From positions 1,054,001 to 1,118,000 of the forward strand of contig OZ245730.1 in the NCBI GenBank assembly GCA_965227145.1: a DNA stretch of 64,000 nt, written 5' to 3'. Below are positions 8,206 through 16,518 of the stretch, piece after piece; the first letter of the stretch is position 1; every line of letters begins with the position of its first letter. Under the pieces are notes generated by a model. The model did no database searches. It saw nothing but the letters and a program-made list of their open reading frames with translations, and was not told where the DNA came from. The stretch comes from JACKAQ01 sp965227145. GTDB taxonomy: Bacteria > Calditrichota > Calditrichia > RBG-13-44-9 > J075. Position numbers and translations under genes: made by a program.

Positions 8206-9495
8206 ATGAAACGCGACAGACTGCCTTTGGCAAAATGGACCTACCAGATTCCCGAAGGGGAAATTCGCAGATTACTCAAATATCAGGTCAAGTATTACTT
8301 TGGCGGTGGGTTACCCGGAGCCCTTCCCGTAGAAAAATTAGCCACAATTGTCCGGGATATCGGTGAGGATTTGCTTCGGGAAATTGGTAACGGGCAAACC
8401 GCAACCGCCAATCGGCTGTTCAATTATGCCAAATCTCCGGGATCGGACAGCTTGCGCAAACTATTGTTAAAACAATTGGTTAAGCGTCAGGAACTGGCAT
8501 TCGACCCGGAGATCGATTTCGAGAAAATGCTCATCACTGCCGGCGCACAGCAGAGCATTTACGGGCTGCTGGATGCCACGATTAATCCCGGCGATTACAT
8601 TCTTTCCGCCGGACCGAGCTATTTGGGATTTGTGACGCCGGCTGTAAAAATGGGCGGAAAAGTGCTGCTTTGCCCCAGCGACGAACACGGATTAACGGTC
8701 GAGGGTGTTGAGCGCGCAATCCGTGCTGTTAAAAGACAAAGCGGTGCGGCGCCAAAAATGCTGTATGTGATTTCGGACAGCGATAACCCGAAAGGCACAA
8801 CCCTGCCGTGGAACCGGCGCAAAGCGTTTTTCGATATCGCGGAAAAAGAAGGCATGCTCATCGTTGAGGATGCAGCTTACAAAGAAATCCAGTTTACCCG
8901 CCAACGGGTGAAGCCGATCAAATCGCTGGATGTGGACAACCGGCGCGTTGCCTACCTTTGCTCCACCAGCAAAGAAGCCGGCGTGCTGCGGCTCGGTTAC
9001 AGTATTTTTCCGGATTATATTCGCCCGAATGTGGAAAAAGCCCGCGGATTTTACGACCTCTGCTCGCCGACCCTCACCCAGGAAATTGCCGAGCGGTATT
9101 ACAGCCTGAATATCGATGAGATTTTAACCGACGTGCTGACAACCTACCGCAAACGCTGCACAACAATGACAGAAGCCGTCGGATTTTATTTCCCGAAAGG
9201 CGAACAAACACACCCGACCGGCGGATTTTTTGTGTGGTGGGAAGCAACTGTCCAACCGGATTTCGACGCCAAAATATTTAACGAAACGGTTGGTATTCCC
9301 AACGAAGTGCTGTTTGTGCCATCCCGGGCGTTTTATCCGCCGGAAGGCTGGATTGTCGGGAATGATGAAAAACTCCACGCGGTTGCACCGCGAACAAACG
9401 GAATGCGGTTATCGTTTTCCGCAGTGCCGCACGAAAAAATTACCGAGGGTATTCAATTGTTGGGCAGTTTGTTAAAATCACATCTCAATTCATAA
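8206..9495 (+). CDS. PLP-dependent aminotransferase, class I/II (fold type I)
   Basis: Start set at ATG 8206, preceded by GAAGGAGG at 5-6 bp; longer readings upstream lack a site. The 429-residue enzyme resembles the MocR/2-aminoadipate-type aminotransferases. The Schiff-base Lys is K256 in S-T-S-K-E-A-G-V-L-R-L-G-Y. D-N-P-K-G-T-T replaces the usual N-P-x-G turn, and V-E-D-A-A-Y holds the pyridine-binding Asp. Substrate cannot be read from sequence. Given the 2-oxoacid oxidoreductases nearby, amino acid to 2-oxoacid conversion feeding ferredoxin reduction is a reasonable inference. Tandem FNR-type boxes upstream suggest oxygen control. A bidirectional terminator follows. Confidence 0.88.
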   Translation: MKRDRLPLAKWTYQIPEGEIRRLLKYQVKYYFGGGLPGALPVEKLATIVRDIGEDLLREIGNGQTATANRLFNYAKSPGSDSLRKLLLKQLVKRQELAFDPEIDFEKMLITAGAQQSIYGLLDATINPGDYILSAGPSYLGFVTPAVKMGGKVLLCPSDEHGLTVEGVERAIRAVKRQSGAAPKMLYVISDSDNPKGTTLPWNRRKAFFDIAEKEGMLIVEDAAYKEIQFTRQRVKPIKSLDVDNRRVAYLCSTSKEAGVLRLGYSIFPDYIRPNVEKARGFYDLCSPTLTQEIAERYYSLNIDEILTDVLTTYRKRCTTMTEAVGFYFPKGEQTHPTGGFFVWWEATVQPDFDAKIFNETVGIPNEVLFVPSRAFYPPEGWIVGNDEKLHAVAPRTNGMRLSFSAVPHEKITEGIQLLGSLLKSHLNS

Positions 9496-9520
9496 CCAAA
9501 AAAATGATCTAAAACAAGAA

Positions 9521-9557
9521 AAGACCGCAAGTTAACTTGCGGTCTTTTTCGTTTTTT
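9521..9557. terminator. bidirectional Rho-independent terminator
   Basis: A perfect 13-bp inverted repeat, AAGACCGCAAGTT / AACTTGCGGTCTT (9521-9546), runs into a T-rich tail on the plus strand. On the minus strand it is followed by a T-rich stretch (complement of 9509-9520). It sits between the convergent aminotransferase and Crp-family genes and can serve both. Confidence 0.88.
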
Positions 9558-9581
9558 TACCCGTAACCATGGAGGTGTTAC

Positions 9582-10205
9582 TTACAATAATCCTGCAATT
9601 TGTTGCAGTTGGATCGGTTCCAGCAGGCGGATGCGTTTGTCATTTCTGTCGATGAGGTGCATTCGACGGAAATCATTCATCAACCGGGACATGGTTTCGC
9701 TGGTTACACCGGCAAAATCGGCTAATTCCTGTAACGTCAGCCGCACATTCAGGTAGGATTCCGGATCTTGCCCGAACAGATTTTCCAGTTCCAGCAGCAT
9801 TTCCGCCACCCGTTCCCGGGCTTTTTTGCTGGCGAGCCGGTGCATGCGTTTTTCAGCGCATTTGATATCTTCGCACATGCTGCGCAAAATGTCGATAGAA
9901 AAATTGAAATTGCGCTCCAGCAATCTTAACATTTCATCTTTGCTGATAAATGACGCAAAAACTGGTTCCAGCGCAATGGCGCTGGCATTGTAGCGGATAT
10001 TTTTCAGATCGTCCAGCCCCAGCCAGTCACCCGCTTTTTTGAGCCGTACGATATGCGGTTTGCTGTACTTTCCCCGTCGCATAATTTTTACTTTACCTGC
10101 ATGAAGTATATATATGCCTTGCATTTGCGTGCCTTCACGAAACAGGTATTCCCGACGTTGATATTGGAGCAATTGACCATCTGAAATGCCGATTGGTGCA
10201 TTCAT
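9582..10205 (-). CDS. Crp/Fnr family regulator without Fe-S cysteines
   Basis: Start set at ATG 10203-10205, which follows AGGTGG; a longer TTG start gives no site. The 207-residue protein has a cyclic-nucleotide-binding-type beta barrel, a dimer helix (about residues 110-140) and a winged helix-turn-helix near residues 150-180. The recognition helix reads S-E-T-M-S-R, the same E-x-x-S-R spacing as E. coli FNR, which reads TGAT half-sites. The N-terminal Cys cluster of FNR is missing, so it is not an FNR-type oxygen sensor; its signal is unknown. Its own promoter carries a TGAT-N4-ATCA box. Confidence 0.88.
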   Translation of the reverse strand: MNAPIGISDGQLLQYQRREYLFREGTQMQGIYILHAGKVKIMRRGKYSKPHIVRLKKAGDWLGLDDLKNIRYNASAIALEPVFASFISKDEMLRLLERNFNFSIDILRSMCEDIKCAEKRMHRLASKKARERVAEMLLELENLFGQDPESYLNVRLTLQELADFAGVTSETMSRLMNDFRRMHLIDRNDKRIRLLEPIQLQQIAGLL

Positions 10206-10513
10206 AGTTTGATCCACCTTATTTTCAACGATGCTACTCATTCGATCCAAAATGCCAAAAATTGACGGCTAATAATTCATTCGTGGATAAATTATAGCCG
10301 AAAATCGGGGCAAAAAATGATCTTAATCAGCATTTTCTATGATATTAAAAAGGTTTGATGCTAATCCGGAAGGACAATCAAACGGCAATATAAGCGGCAG
10401 TCGTTGATTTTTTTAAAGCGGATTACCCACTTTTAGCGGGTGGAAAACAGATCGATGTCCAAAAAGTCGAATCTTGTAAATCTATAAAAAATAGTTATTT
10501 AAACTTGATAATG
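10206..10513. other. intergenic region between the two Crp/Fnr genes
   Basis: About 308 bp. It contains the promoter and palindrome of the downstream regulator (described separately) and, near 10425-10442, a weak ACCC...GGGT hairpin after the FNR-type gene without a clear T-run. No open frame worth calling. Confidence 0.5.
10291..10330 (-). promoter_or_regulatory. FNR-type box and -10 of the Crp-family gene
   Basis: ATGATcttaATCAG at 10317-10330 has the full TGAT/ATCA core. On the minus strand a perfect TATAAT lies at 10296-10291, which places the box centre near -40, the class II activator position. A lone TGAT half-site at 10340-10343 is again in 22-bp register with the box. Confidence 0.68.
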
Positions 10514-11224
10514 TCAATCGTAAATATTGGCAACCTGAGTCAATTTCCGGTTTTGCAAAATTTTAATGGAACGCCCGTTTACTTCAATCAACCCTTCATG
10601 TTTGAATTCGGAGAGAAAACGGATCGCTGTTTCGGTGGTTGTGCCGACGAGATGGGCAAAATCCTCACGTTTCAGCCGGACATCGAGTGTTTCGCCATCA
10701 TTTTCGACGCCAAAAATTTCCTGCAGCACCAGCAATGCCTCTGCCAATCGTTCGCGAACCGGTTTTTGGGCCATTTCCGCCAAACGGCGTTCGGCCGATT
10801 TTAGCTCTTTGGATAGCCGGATCATCATCTGCATTGAAAGCTGGCCGTTGCTGGTTAACAATTCCAGAAAAACGCTGCGGGGAATAAAACAGATCAGCGA
10901 ATCTTCCAGCGCAGCAGCAAATGAGGCATACAACTCGTTGCTGACAACCGAGCGATAACCCAAAATATCGCCATCTTTCGCCAGCCGGACGATTTGTTCA
11001 TTGCCGGAATGGTCAATTTTGTAAATTTTTACTTTGCCTTTGTGAATGCAAAAAACGCCGGACGGTCGTGTCCCCTCGAAAAAAATATGTTGACCCCGTT
11101 TGTAGAAATTGCCGCCTTTGTTGTCGGAAATTTTATCCTGCTCATCGCAGCTGAGCACGTTGAAAATCGAGCATGCATGCGCATTACAATCCTTGCAACT
11201 GGGAATGACCGTTCTTTGTCTCAT
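10514..11224 (-). CDS. FNR-type oxygen-responsive transcriptional regulator
   Basis: A 236-residue Crp/Fnr protein with a GAGGAAA site before its ATG. C10-x2-C13-x4-C18 (plus C26) lie at the N-terminus. A fourth Cys, C112 in E-D-S-L-I-C-F-I-P, aligns with C122 of E. coli FNR (E-T-S-M-V-C-E-I-P). That set is what binds the oxygen-labile [4Fe-4S] cluster, so oxygen sensing is a firm inference. The recognition helix has E-T-A-I-R, keeping Glu and Arg but with Ile where FNR has Ser. A TGAT-N4-ATCA box sits at about -40 in its own promoter, suggesting autoregulation. It is the most likely master switch for the redox genes that follow. Confidence 0.9.
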   Translation of the reverse strand: MRQRTVIPSCKDCNAHACSIFNVLSCDEQDKISDNKGGNFYKRGQHIFFEGTRPSGVFCIHKGKVKIYKIDHSGNEQIVRLAKDGDILGYRSVVSNELYASFAAALEDSLICFIPRSVFLELLTSNGQLSMQMMIRLSKELKSAERRLAEMAQKPVRERLAEALLVLQEIFGVENDGETLDVRLKREDFAHLVGTTTETAIRFLSEFKHEGLIEVNGRSIKILQNRKLTQVANIYD

Positions 11225-11361
11225 GGTTTTCCTCTTAATTTTTCAAACAATATATTGCAAACAACCTGCCACTTTTTTCTTTCAACTTAAACAGTGTATT
11301 TACAATGATTTGGAATAGCTCCCTTCATCATCATCTGTAAAAAGCACTGCCACACATTGAC

Positions 11362-11402
11362 ATTTTATCGTAATATCGAAGGCTTAATATGATAAAAATC
11401 AA
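11362..11402 (-). promoter_or_regulatory. FNR-type box and -10 of the FNR-type gene
   Basis: ATGATaaaaATCAA at 11389-11402 matches the FNR consensus at 9 of 10 positions, the best box in the window. On the minus strand a TAAAAT hexamer at 11367-11362 puts the box centre at about -40, with a ~130-nt leader before ATG 11224. Autoregulation of the FNR-type gene is the simplest reading. Confidence 0.7.
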
Positions 11403-11509
11403 TTGGTTAAAGGCGCTAAATCTTTGTGACAAATTACGGTTTTGTGGCAGGCGTTTGGAGCGATTTCCGGGTGTTTTTAGGCCAAATTGGGTATTTGTCA
11501 GCATTTATC

Positions 11510-11545
11510 CTGATACAGATCATGTTTTGTGCTGATCTGCCTCAT
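11510..11545 (+). promoter_or_regulatory. tandem FNR/CRP-type boxes upstream of the flavoprotein-KOR operon
   Basis: CTGATacagATCAT at 11510-11523 (perfect TGAT/ATCA core) is followed by CTGATctgcCTCAT at 11532-11545. Centres are 22 bp apart, exactly as at 8096-8131, and the second boxes differ only at two spacer bases. A TAAATT hexamer at 11568-11573 places the second box at -41.5. Confidence 0.72.
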
Positions 11546-11703
11546 TTTTGCAAATGACCGTATTCCCTAAATTATTTTTGCGGATACCTGAAGAGGTAAT
11601 GGCAGGCCTGTTTTGCAATTGGTGGTATCTGACTGCAAAAGCGGTGTGCCGGTTTGTCGAACAAACATCAATTTTTTCACAAACAGTGACGAAGGAGGTC
11701 AGC

Positions 11704-12696
11704 ATGGATCTCACAACAAGATATATGGGATTAACGCTAAAAAATCCCGTTGTCCCATCTGCCTCGCCGCTTTCTGCAAGTCTGGATATGGCTAAAAGAC
11801 TGGAAGATGCGGGCGCATCCGCAATCGTAATGTATTCCCTTTTTGAAGAACAAATTATGCGGCACACGCAGGAGCTGGATTATTATCTGACGACGTATAA
11901 CGAAAGTTATGCAGAGGCGAACAGCTATTTTCCGGAACCGGACAAGTTTTTTAATTACGACGCCGATGGCTATTTGGAGCATTTGCGATTGCTGAAGCAA
12001 TCGCTGGATATTCCGGTAATTGCCAGCTTGAACGGTGTTTCTGTGGGTGGCTGGATGAATCACGCCAAAAAAATTGAGGAAGCCGGTGCAGACGGTTTGG
12101 AGCTGAATATTTATTATGTGCCAACAGATCCGACCATCAGCGGGCTGGAAGTTGAACGCATTTATCTCGACGATTTGTCGCATGTGAAAAGCACCATCGA
12201 TATTCCGGTGGCGGTGAAACTGAATCCGTATTTTAGCGCAATTGCCAATATGGCGATGAAGCTGGACCAAGGCGGGGCGAATGCGCTGGTGCTGTTTAAC
12301 CGGTTTTATCAGCCGGATATCGATTTGGAAGAACGGAGCATTGTGCCGAATCTCAAACTCAGCCAATCGTACGATATCCGGTTGCCACTGCGCTGGATCG
12401 CGATTTTATACGGCACGGTAAACGCCAGTCTGGCAGCAAGTTCCGGCATTCATAACGCGGAAGATGCCCTCAAATTAATCATGGCCGGCGCAGATGTGAC
12501 GATGTTGACATCCGTGATCTATAAAAAAGGTCCGGAAGTTATCAAAACAATTTTGGAAGAAATGCAGCAATGGATGGACGAGCACGAAACGGGCTCGCTA
12601 AAAGAAATGAAAGGTTCGATGAGCTATTTGTCTGCGGCTGAGCCGGCGGCATTGGTTCGGGCGAACTACATTAAAACATTGCAAAGCATGAAATAA
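11704..12696 (+). CDS. dihydroorotate dehydrogenase-like FMN protein
   Basis: ATG 11704 is chosen because GAAGGAGGTC sits directly upstream. The longer open frame runs back through the regulatory boxes. The 330-residue protein is an FMN-binding TIM barrel related to PyrD (M-G-L-x-L-K-N-P-V-V-P-S-A-S-P near the start, V-A-V-K-L-N-P-Y for the flavin Lys, and G-A-D-V-T-M-L near the phosphate site). Such PyrD-like proteins often neighbour ferredoxin-dependent oxidoreductases, and a pyrimidine role here is unlikely because no pyr genes are nearby. It heads an operon with the DUF4405 and KOR genes; its substrate is unknown. Confidence 0.85.
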   Translation: MDLTTRYMGLTLKNPVVPSASPLSASLDMAKRLEDAGASAIVMYSLFEEQIMRHTQELDYYLTTYNESYAEANSYFPEPDKFFNYDADGYLEHLRLLKQSLDIPVIASLNGVSVGGWMNHAKKIEEAGADGLELNIYYVPTDPTISGLEVERIYLDDLSHVKSTIDIPVAVKLNPYFSAIANMAMKLDQGGANALVLFNRFYQPDIDLEERSIVPNLKLSQSYDIRLPLRWIAILYGTVNASLAASSGIHNAEDALKLIMAGADVTMLTSVIYKKGPEVIKTILEEMQQWMDEHETGSLKEMKGSMSYLSAAEPAALVRANYIKTLQSMK

Positions 12697-12708
12697 TAGA
12701 GGTTAATT

Positions 12709-13500
12709 ATGTTTGTGCCAACCCTTTCCGATTCAAATGATCTGCGGAAGGGGAAACGGTTGCAACGAAAACACATCAACTTTTTGGTTGACGCGCTCGG
12801 ATTTGCGCTGTTTACCTTTCTGATCGGAACAGGTTTTTTGTTGAGATACGCCCTGCCGCCCGGCAGCGGTGGCGAAGCCGGCAGCCACGGTGGCGAGCGC
12901 GTCGTGAAAGTGCTGTGGGGATTAACCCGGCATGAGTGGGGCAGTATTCATTTCTGGATATCCGTCGGGCTGATGGCTGCGATGGCGCTGCACCTTATTT
13001 TGCATTGGCGCTGGATTGTCGCCATGGTTCAGGGCAGAACCGCTTCGGGTTCCGGCATGCGCATTGCCTTCGGTATTCTCGGCGCTGCCGGAATTATTTT
13101 TTTGGCAGCGCTCCCTCCGCTTTCTGATGTTCAAAAACTGACCTTCAATGAATTGCGCGACATGCGCAAAGCTGAATCAGAACCGGCAAATCCTGCTGCA
13201 CCGCCTCATCATGCTGATCCAACACACCAACAAACAATTTCAAATAAAACACAACAACACATTGCGGATTCACAATCTATCGACACGGAAGTGGATGTTT
13301 TTACAGAAATTGACGGCTCTGCGACCATTGTATCGATTCACCAAAAATACGATGTGCCGGTCGATTATCTGATCCGCAAATTGGGGGTAAACGCAACAGA
13401 CGCAGAAATTCAACTCGGGCAATTGGGCAAAACCAACGGTTTTACAATGGCTCAGGTTCAGGAATTCGTGCGTCAGTATGCGGCAAAATCCCATCACTGA
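12709..13500 (+). CDS. DUF4405-type b-cytochrome-like membrane protein
   Basis: A 263-residue protein, 12 bp after the flavoprotein gene. Three hydrophobic helices (about residues 24-48, 80-103, 112-134) carry His22, His75, His81, His95 and His99, a pattern like DUF4405 proteins, where paired His residues are thought to bind haem. A Pro/His/Gln-rich linker (about 155-195) leads to a ~65-residue helical domain (D-V-P-V-D-Y-L-I-R-K-L-G, then G-F-T-M-A-Q-V-Q-E-F-V) that also occurs at the end of some membrane ferredoxin proteins. It may link quinone or haem electrons to the KOR enzyme (inference). Confidence 0.75.
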   Translation: MFVPTLSDSNDLRKGKRLQRKHINFLVDALGFALFTFLIGTGFLLRYALPPGSGGEAGSHGGERVVKVLWGLTRHEWGSIHFWISVGLMAAMALHLILHWRWIVAMVQGRTASGSGMRIAFGILGAAGIIFLAALPPLSDVQKLTFNELRDMRKAESEPANPAAPPHHADPTHQQTISNKTQQHIADSQSIDTEVDVFTEIDGSATIVSIHQKYDVPVDYLIRKLGVNATDAEIQLGQLGKTNGFTMAQVQEFVRQYAAKSHH

Positions 13501-13529
13501 TTTTTACAAAAATAATTTGGAGGGCTCCA

Positions 13530-14933
13530 ATGTCAACTGTCAAAATAAGACCTAAACCAGTGGTAATTCCCGAATTATGCAAAGGGTGCGGACGCTGCAT
13601 CGATGCGTGCCCAAAGCATTGTTTTCATTACGGAACGGATATCAATCCGCTTTCCGGGTTAATCCCTGTTGAGGTGGATCTGGATATTTGCAACGGCTGC
13701 GGGCTGTGTTTCGAAGCTTGTCCCGAGCCGTTTGGAATGCAACAGATGTTCGATTCCCAAAAAGGTTATGAAAACGGCGAGGTTTACAAACCCGCCACCA
13801 ATCACCGCGAAGTGTTAAAACCGCACACCATTCCAGACGAAAGAATTCCGTTGCCGGAAATGCCGCCGCTGTTTATCAAAGGCACTTACGCCGCCGCGAT
13901 TGGCGCGCTGATTGCCGGCTGTCGCCATTTTTACGGCTACCCGATTACGCCATCCACCGAAGGTGCGGAACTTATGGCAAAATTACTGCCCAAAATGGAC
14001 GGCGTGTTTGTGCAGGCCGTTAGCGAAGTTGCTACGGTAAATATGATGTATGGCTGCGGCGGTGCCGGTTTGCCATGCATGACTTTTACCTCGTCACCCG
14101 GATTCAGCCTGATGCTGGAAGGTATTTCGTACATGATTGGCGCGGAAGTGCCGGGTGTTTTTGTGAACATTATGCGCGGCGGTCCCGGATTGGGAAATAT
14201 CGGGCCGGAACAATCGGATATCAAATTGGTGTGCCGGGGATTGGGGCACGGAAATACCCACGCCATTTCGCTGGCTGCATCTTCGCCGCAGGAAATGATG
14301 GAACTGAGTATTTTGGCGTTCGAGCTTGCGTTTAAATATCGCAATCCGGTGATTTTGCTCGGCGACGGTTACCTCGGGCAAATTTCCGGAAAAGTGAATT
14401 TACCGGAATATCTCGTAAAACCCGGACTGCCGGATTGGGCTGTTTTCGGCGATGCCGAACATCGCAGGAACCTCATTTGCTCCATCGCCATTTCCGAAGC
14501 GGAGCTGGAACAGCACAACCGCGATCTCAATCGCAAATACCGCGAAATGAGCGAAAACGAACAACGTGCCGATCTGTTCTGCTGTGACGATGCCGAAGTG
14601 CTGATTATCGCGGCAAACACGCCCGCGCGAATGGCTAAAGGCGCAGTTCAGGCGTTGCGGGAAAAAGGTGTGAAAGCCGGATTGTTCCGCCCGATTACCA
14701 TGTGGCCGTTCCCGATCGATTTTCTGGTGCCGCTGTTGGATCACGTTCAGGAAATTCTGGTGGTCGAAGCCAGCAACGGACAATTGGAAGACGAGCTTCG
14801 GTTGGCGCTAAGCCACGCACATGTGCCGGATACGCCGTTTATCGATGACATTCGGCATTTTGGCGGCGTGCTGCCGCAGAAACAGGAAATCATCGATAAA
14901 GTGCTGCACACGTTTATTCCGATTTCCAAATGA
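13530..14933 (+). CDS. korA: 2-oxoacid:ferredoxin oxidoreductase, ferredoxin-alpha fusion
   Basis: The 467-residue protein joins a two-cluster ferredoxin (C17, C20, C23, C27 and C54, C57, C60, C64) to the alpha subunit of a 2-oxoglutarate/branched-chain 2-oxoacid:ferredoxin oxidoreductase. The alpha part has the Y-P-I-T-P-S-T-E motif near residue 137 that binds the TPP pyrimidine. The ferredoxin is the delta subunit of four-gene enzymes, here fused in front. GGAGGGCTCC supplies the ribosome site. Together with the next gene it makes all four functional parts. Substrate (2-oxoglutarate versus 3-methyl-2-oxobutanoate) is not decidable by eye. Confidence 0.9.
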   Translation: MSTVKIRPKPVVIPELCKGCGRCIDACPKHCFHYGTDINPLSGLIPVEVDLDICNGCGLCFEACPEPFGMQQMFDSQKGYENGEVYKPATNHREVLKPHTIPDERIPLPEMPPLFIKGTYAAAIGALIAGCRHFYGYPITPSTEGAELMAKLLPKMDGVFVQAVSEVATVNMMYGCGGAGLPCMTFTSSPGFSLMLEGISYMIGAEVPGVFVNIMRGGPGLGNIGPEQSDIKLVCRGLGHGNTHAISLAASSPQEMMELSILAFELAFKYRNPVILLGDGYLGQISGKVNLPEYLVKPGLPDWAVFGDAEHRRNLICSIAISEAELEQHNRDLNRKYREMSENEQRADLFCCDDAEVLIIAANTPARMAKGAVQALREKGVKAGLFRPITMWPFPIDFLVPLLDHVQEILVVEASNGQLEDELRLALSHAHVPDTPFIDDIRHFGGVLPQKQEIIDKVLHTFIPISK

Positions 14934-15019
14934 GCGGAAAACGGCTGCCGCAGCACCTAATTTATCGATGACAAAAACGAAAAAATTCGCCGGATTTGAC
15001 GCCGGCGGGAGGATATAAA

Positions 15020-16450
15020 ATGAGCGTTTATTATGAAAAATTTTCCCGGCACGCCAGCGGGCAGGGGCTAAAAGGGCAAACCACCCATTATTGCCCTGGT
15101 TGCGGTCACGGGTTGGCACATAATTATTTATCAGAAACTATCGAAGAACTGGATATTCAGGATCGTACCGTTGCCATTTCGCCGGTGGGTTGCAGCGTTT
15201 TCCTCTACTATTATATGGATGTCGGAAATACGCAGGCGGCGCACGGTCGCGCTCCGGCAGTGGCGATCGGTCACAAAACGGCAAATCCAAATTCCATCGT
15301 CATCAGCTATCAGGGTGATGGCGATTTGGCGTCGATCGGGCTTGCGGAAATTATGCAGGCGGCACAAATGGGAATCCCGATCACGGTTATCTTTGTCAAT
15401 AATGCAACTTACGCGATGACCGGCGGACAGCTTGCGCCAACCACGCTCACCGGAATGAAAACCGCAACAACGCCATACGGTCGCGACCGCTTCACCGGAC
15501 AACCGCTGAAAATGGCGGAATTGATCGCCCAGTTGGAAGGTCCGGTTTATGTGGAACGCGTGGCGCTGTTCGATAACAAACAACGCAATCGCGCCAAAAA
15601 AGCGATCAAAAAAGCGGTGCAAATGCAGGTGGAAAATCGCGGATTCGCATTTGTGGAAGTGCTTTCCGAATGCCCGACACACCTGAAATTATCGCCGGCC
15701 GATTCCCAAAAATGGGTGAAAGAAAACATGGTGCCGGTGTTTCCGCTCGGCGTAAAAAAGGATGTGGAAACGGAACCGTGGTTCGATCTGAAACCGCCAA
15801 AATTTGACCCGCAACTGATGGTTGACCAAATTTGCTGGGACAAAGAAACGCCTGAGAAATTTGCCGAAAAATTCCCGGATCACATCGACAGCGAAGATAT
15901 TTCGCTAAAACTGGCCGGTGCCGGCGGCGACGGTGCGCAAACGGCTGCATCGCTGATCGCCCGCTCCGCGGTGAACGAAGGATTTGACGCCACCCACATT
16001 CCCAGCTACGGGCCGGAATCGCGCGGCGGCACGTCGTACGCGGATGTGCACATCGCCAAAAGCGAAGTGCTTTCGCCGTCAGCATTGCATCCGCATATTT
16101 TGCTCGCGTTCAACAGCCCCAGCATGATGAAATTTGGTCCGCAGGTTCGGGAAAACGGCATTATTATTTACGATAGCTCGGTTATTTCCGATGTGCCGGC
16201 GCTGGAAAAAGGCGTGCGCGCTTTCGGCGTGCCGTTTTCGCAAATCGCCAAAGACCTCGGTAAAGTGATGGTGAAAAATATTGTGGCGCTGGGCGCGTTG
16301 CAGGCGGTTACCCAAATGTTCCCGAAGGAAACATTTTTGAACACTGTCCGCAGCGCTTTGCACGATAAATGTGCCATGATTCCGTTAAACGAACAGGCTT
16401 TTGAATCCGGTCAGCAGTTTATCACGAAATCGAAATTCAGCGAAAATTAA
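15020..16450 (+). CDS. korB: 2-oxoacid:ferredoxin oxidoreductase, beta-gamma fusion
   Basis: ATG 15020 is preferred because CGGGAGGA lies just upstream, giving 476 residues. Residues 1-~285 are the TPP-binding beta subunit: H-Y-C25-P-G-C28-G-H, then Y-Q-G-D-G-D-L-A for Mg-TPP and V-N-N-x-T-Y-A-M-T-G-G-Q. From about residue 291 (K-L-A-G-A-G-G-D-G-A-Q-T) the chain is the gamma subunit that binds CoA. In most bacteria gamma is a separate gene. With the preceding delta-alpha fusion the enzyme is encoded by just two polypeptides. A terminator follows at 16488. Confidence 0.92.
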   Translation: MSVYYEKFSRHASGQGLKGQTTHYCPGCGHGLAHNYLSETIEELDIQDRTVAISPVGCSVFLYYYMDVGNTQAAHGRAPAVAIGHKTANPNSIVISYQGDGDLASIGLAEIMQAAQMGIPITVIFVNNATYAMTGGQLAPTTLTGMKTATTPYGRDRFTGQPLKMAELIAQLEGPVYVERVALFDNKQRNRAKKAIKKAVQMQVENRGFAFVEVLSECPTHLKLSPADSQKWVKENMVPVFPLGVKKDVETEPWFDLKPPKFDPQLMVDQICWDKETPEKFAEKFPDHIDSEDISLKLAGAGGDGAQTAASLIARSAVNEGFDATHIPSYGPESRGGTSYADVHIAKSEVLSPSALHPHILLAFNSPSMMKFGPQVRENGIIIYDSSVISDVPALEKGVRAFGVPFSQIAKDLGKVMVKNIVALGALQAVTQMFPKETFLNTVRSALHDKCAMIPLNEQAFESGQQFITKSKFSEN

Positions 16451-16487
16451 TTATTTGCGTTTCACCCGATATCGATTTTTAAACCAC

Positions 16488-16518
16488 AAAGTGCCATCCA
16501 AAACGGGTGGCACTTTTT
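16488..16518 (+). terminator. Rho-independent terminator after the KOR operon
   Basis: AAAGTGCCATCC / GGGTGGCACTTT forms a 12-bp stem with one weak pair around an AAAAC loop, then runs into a T-stretch. It lies 38 bp after the stop of the beta-gamma gene and separates the KOR operon from rnfB. Confidence 0.85.
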
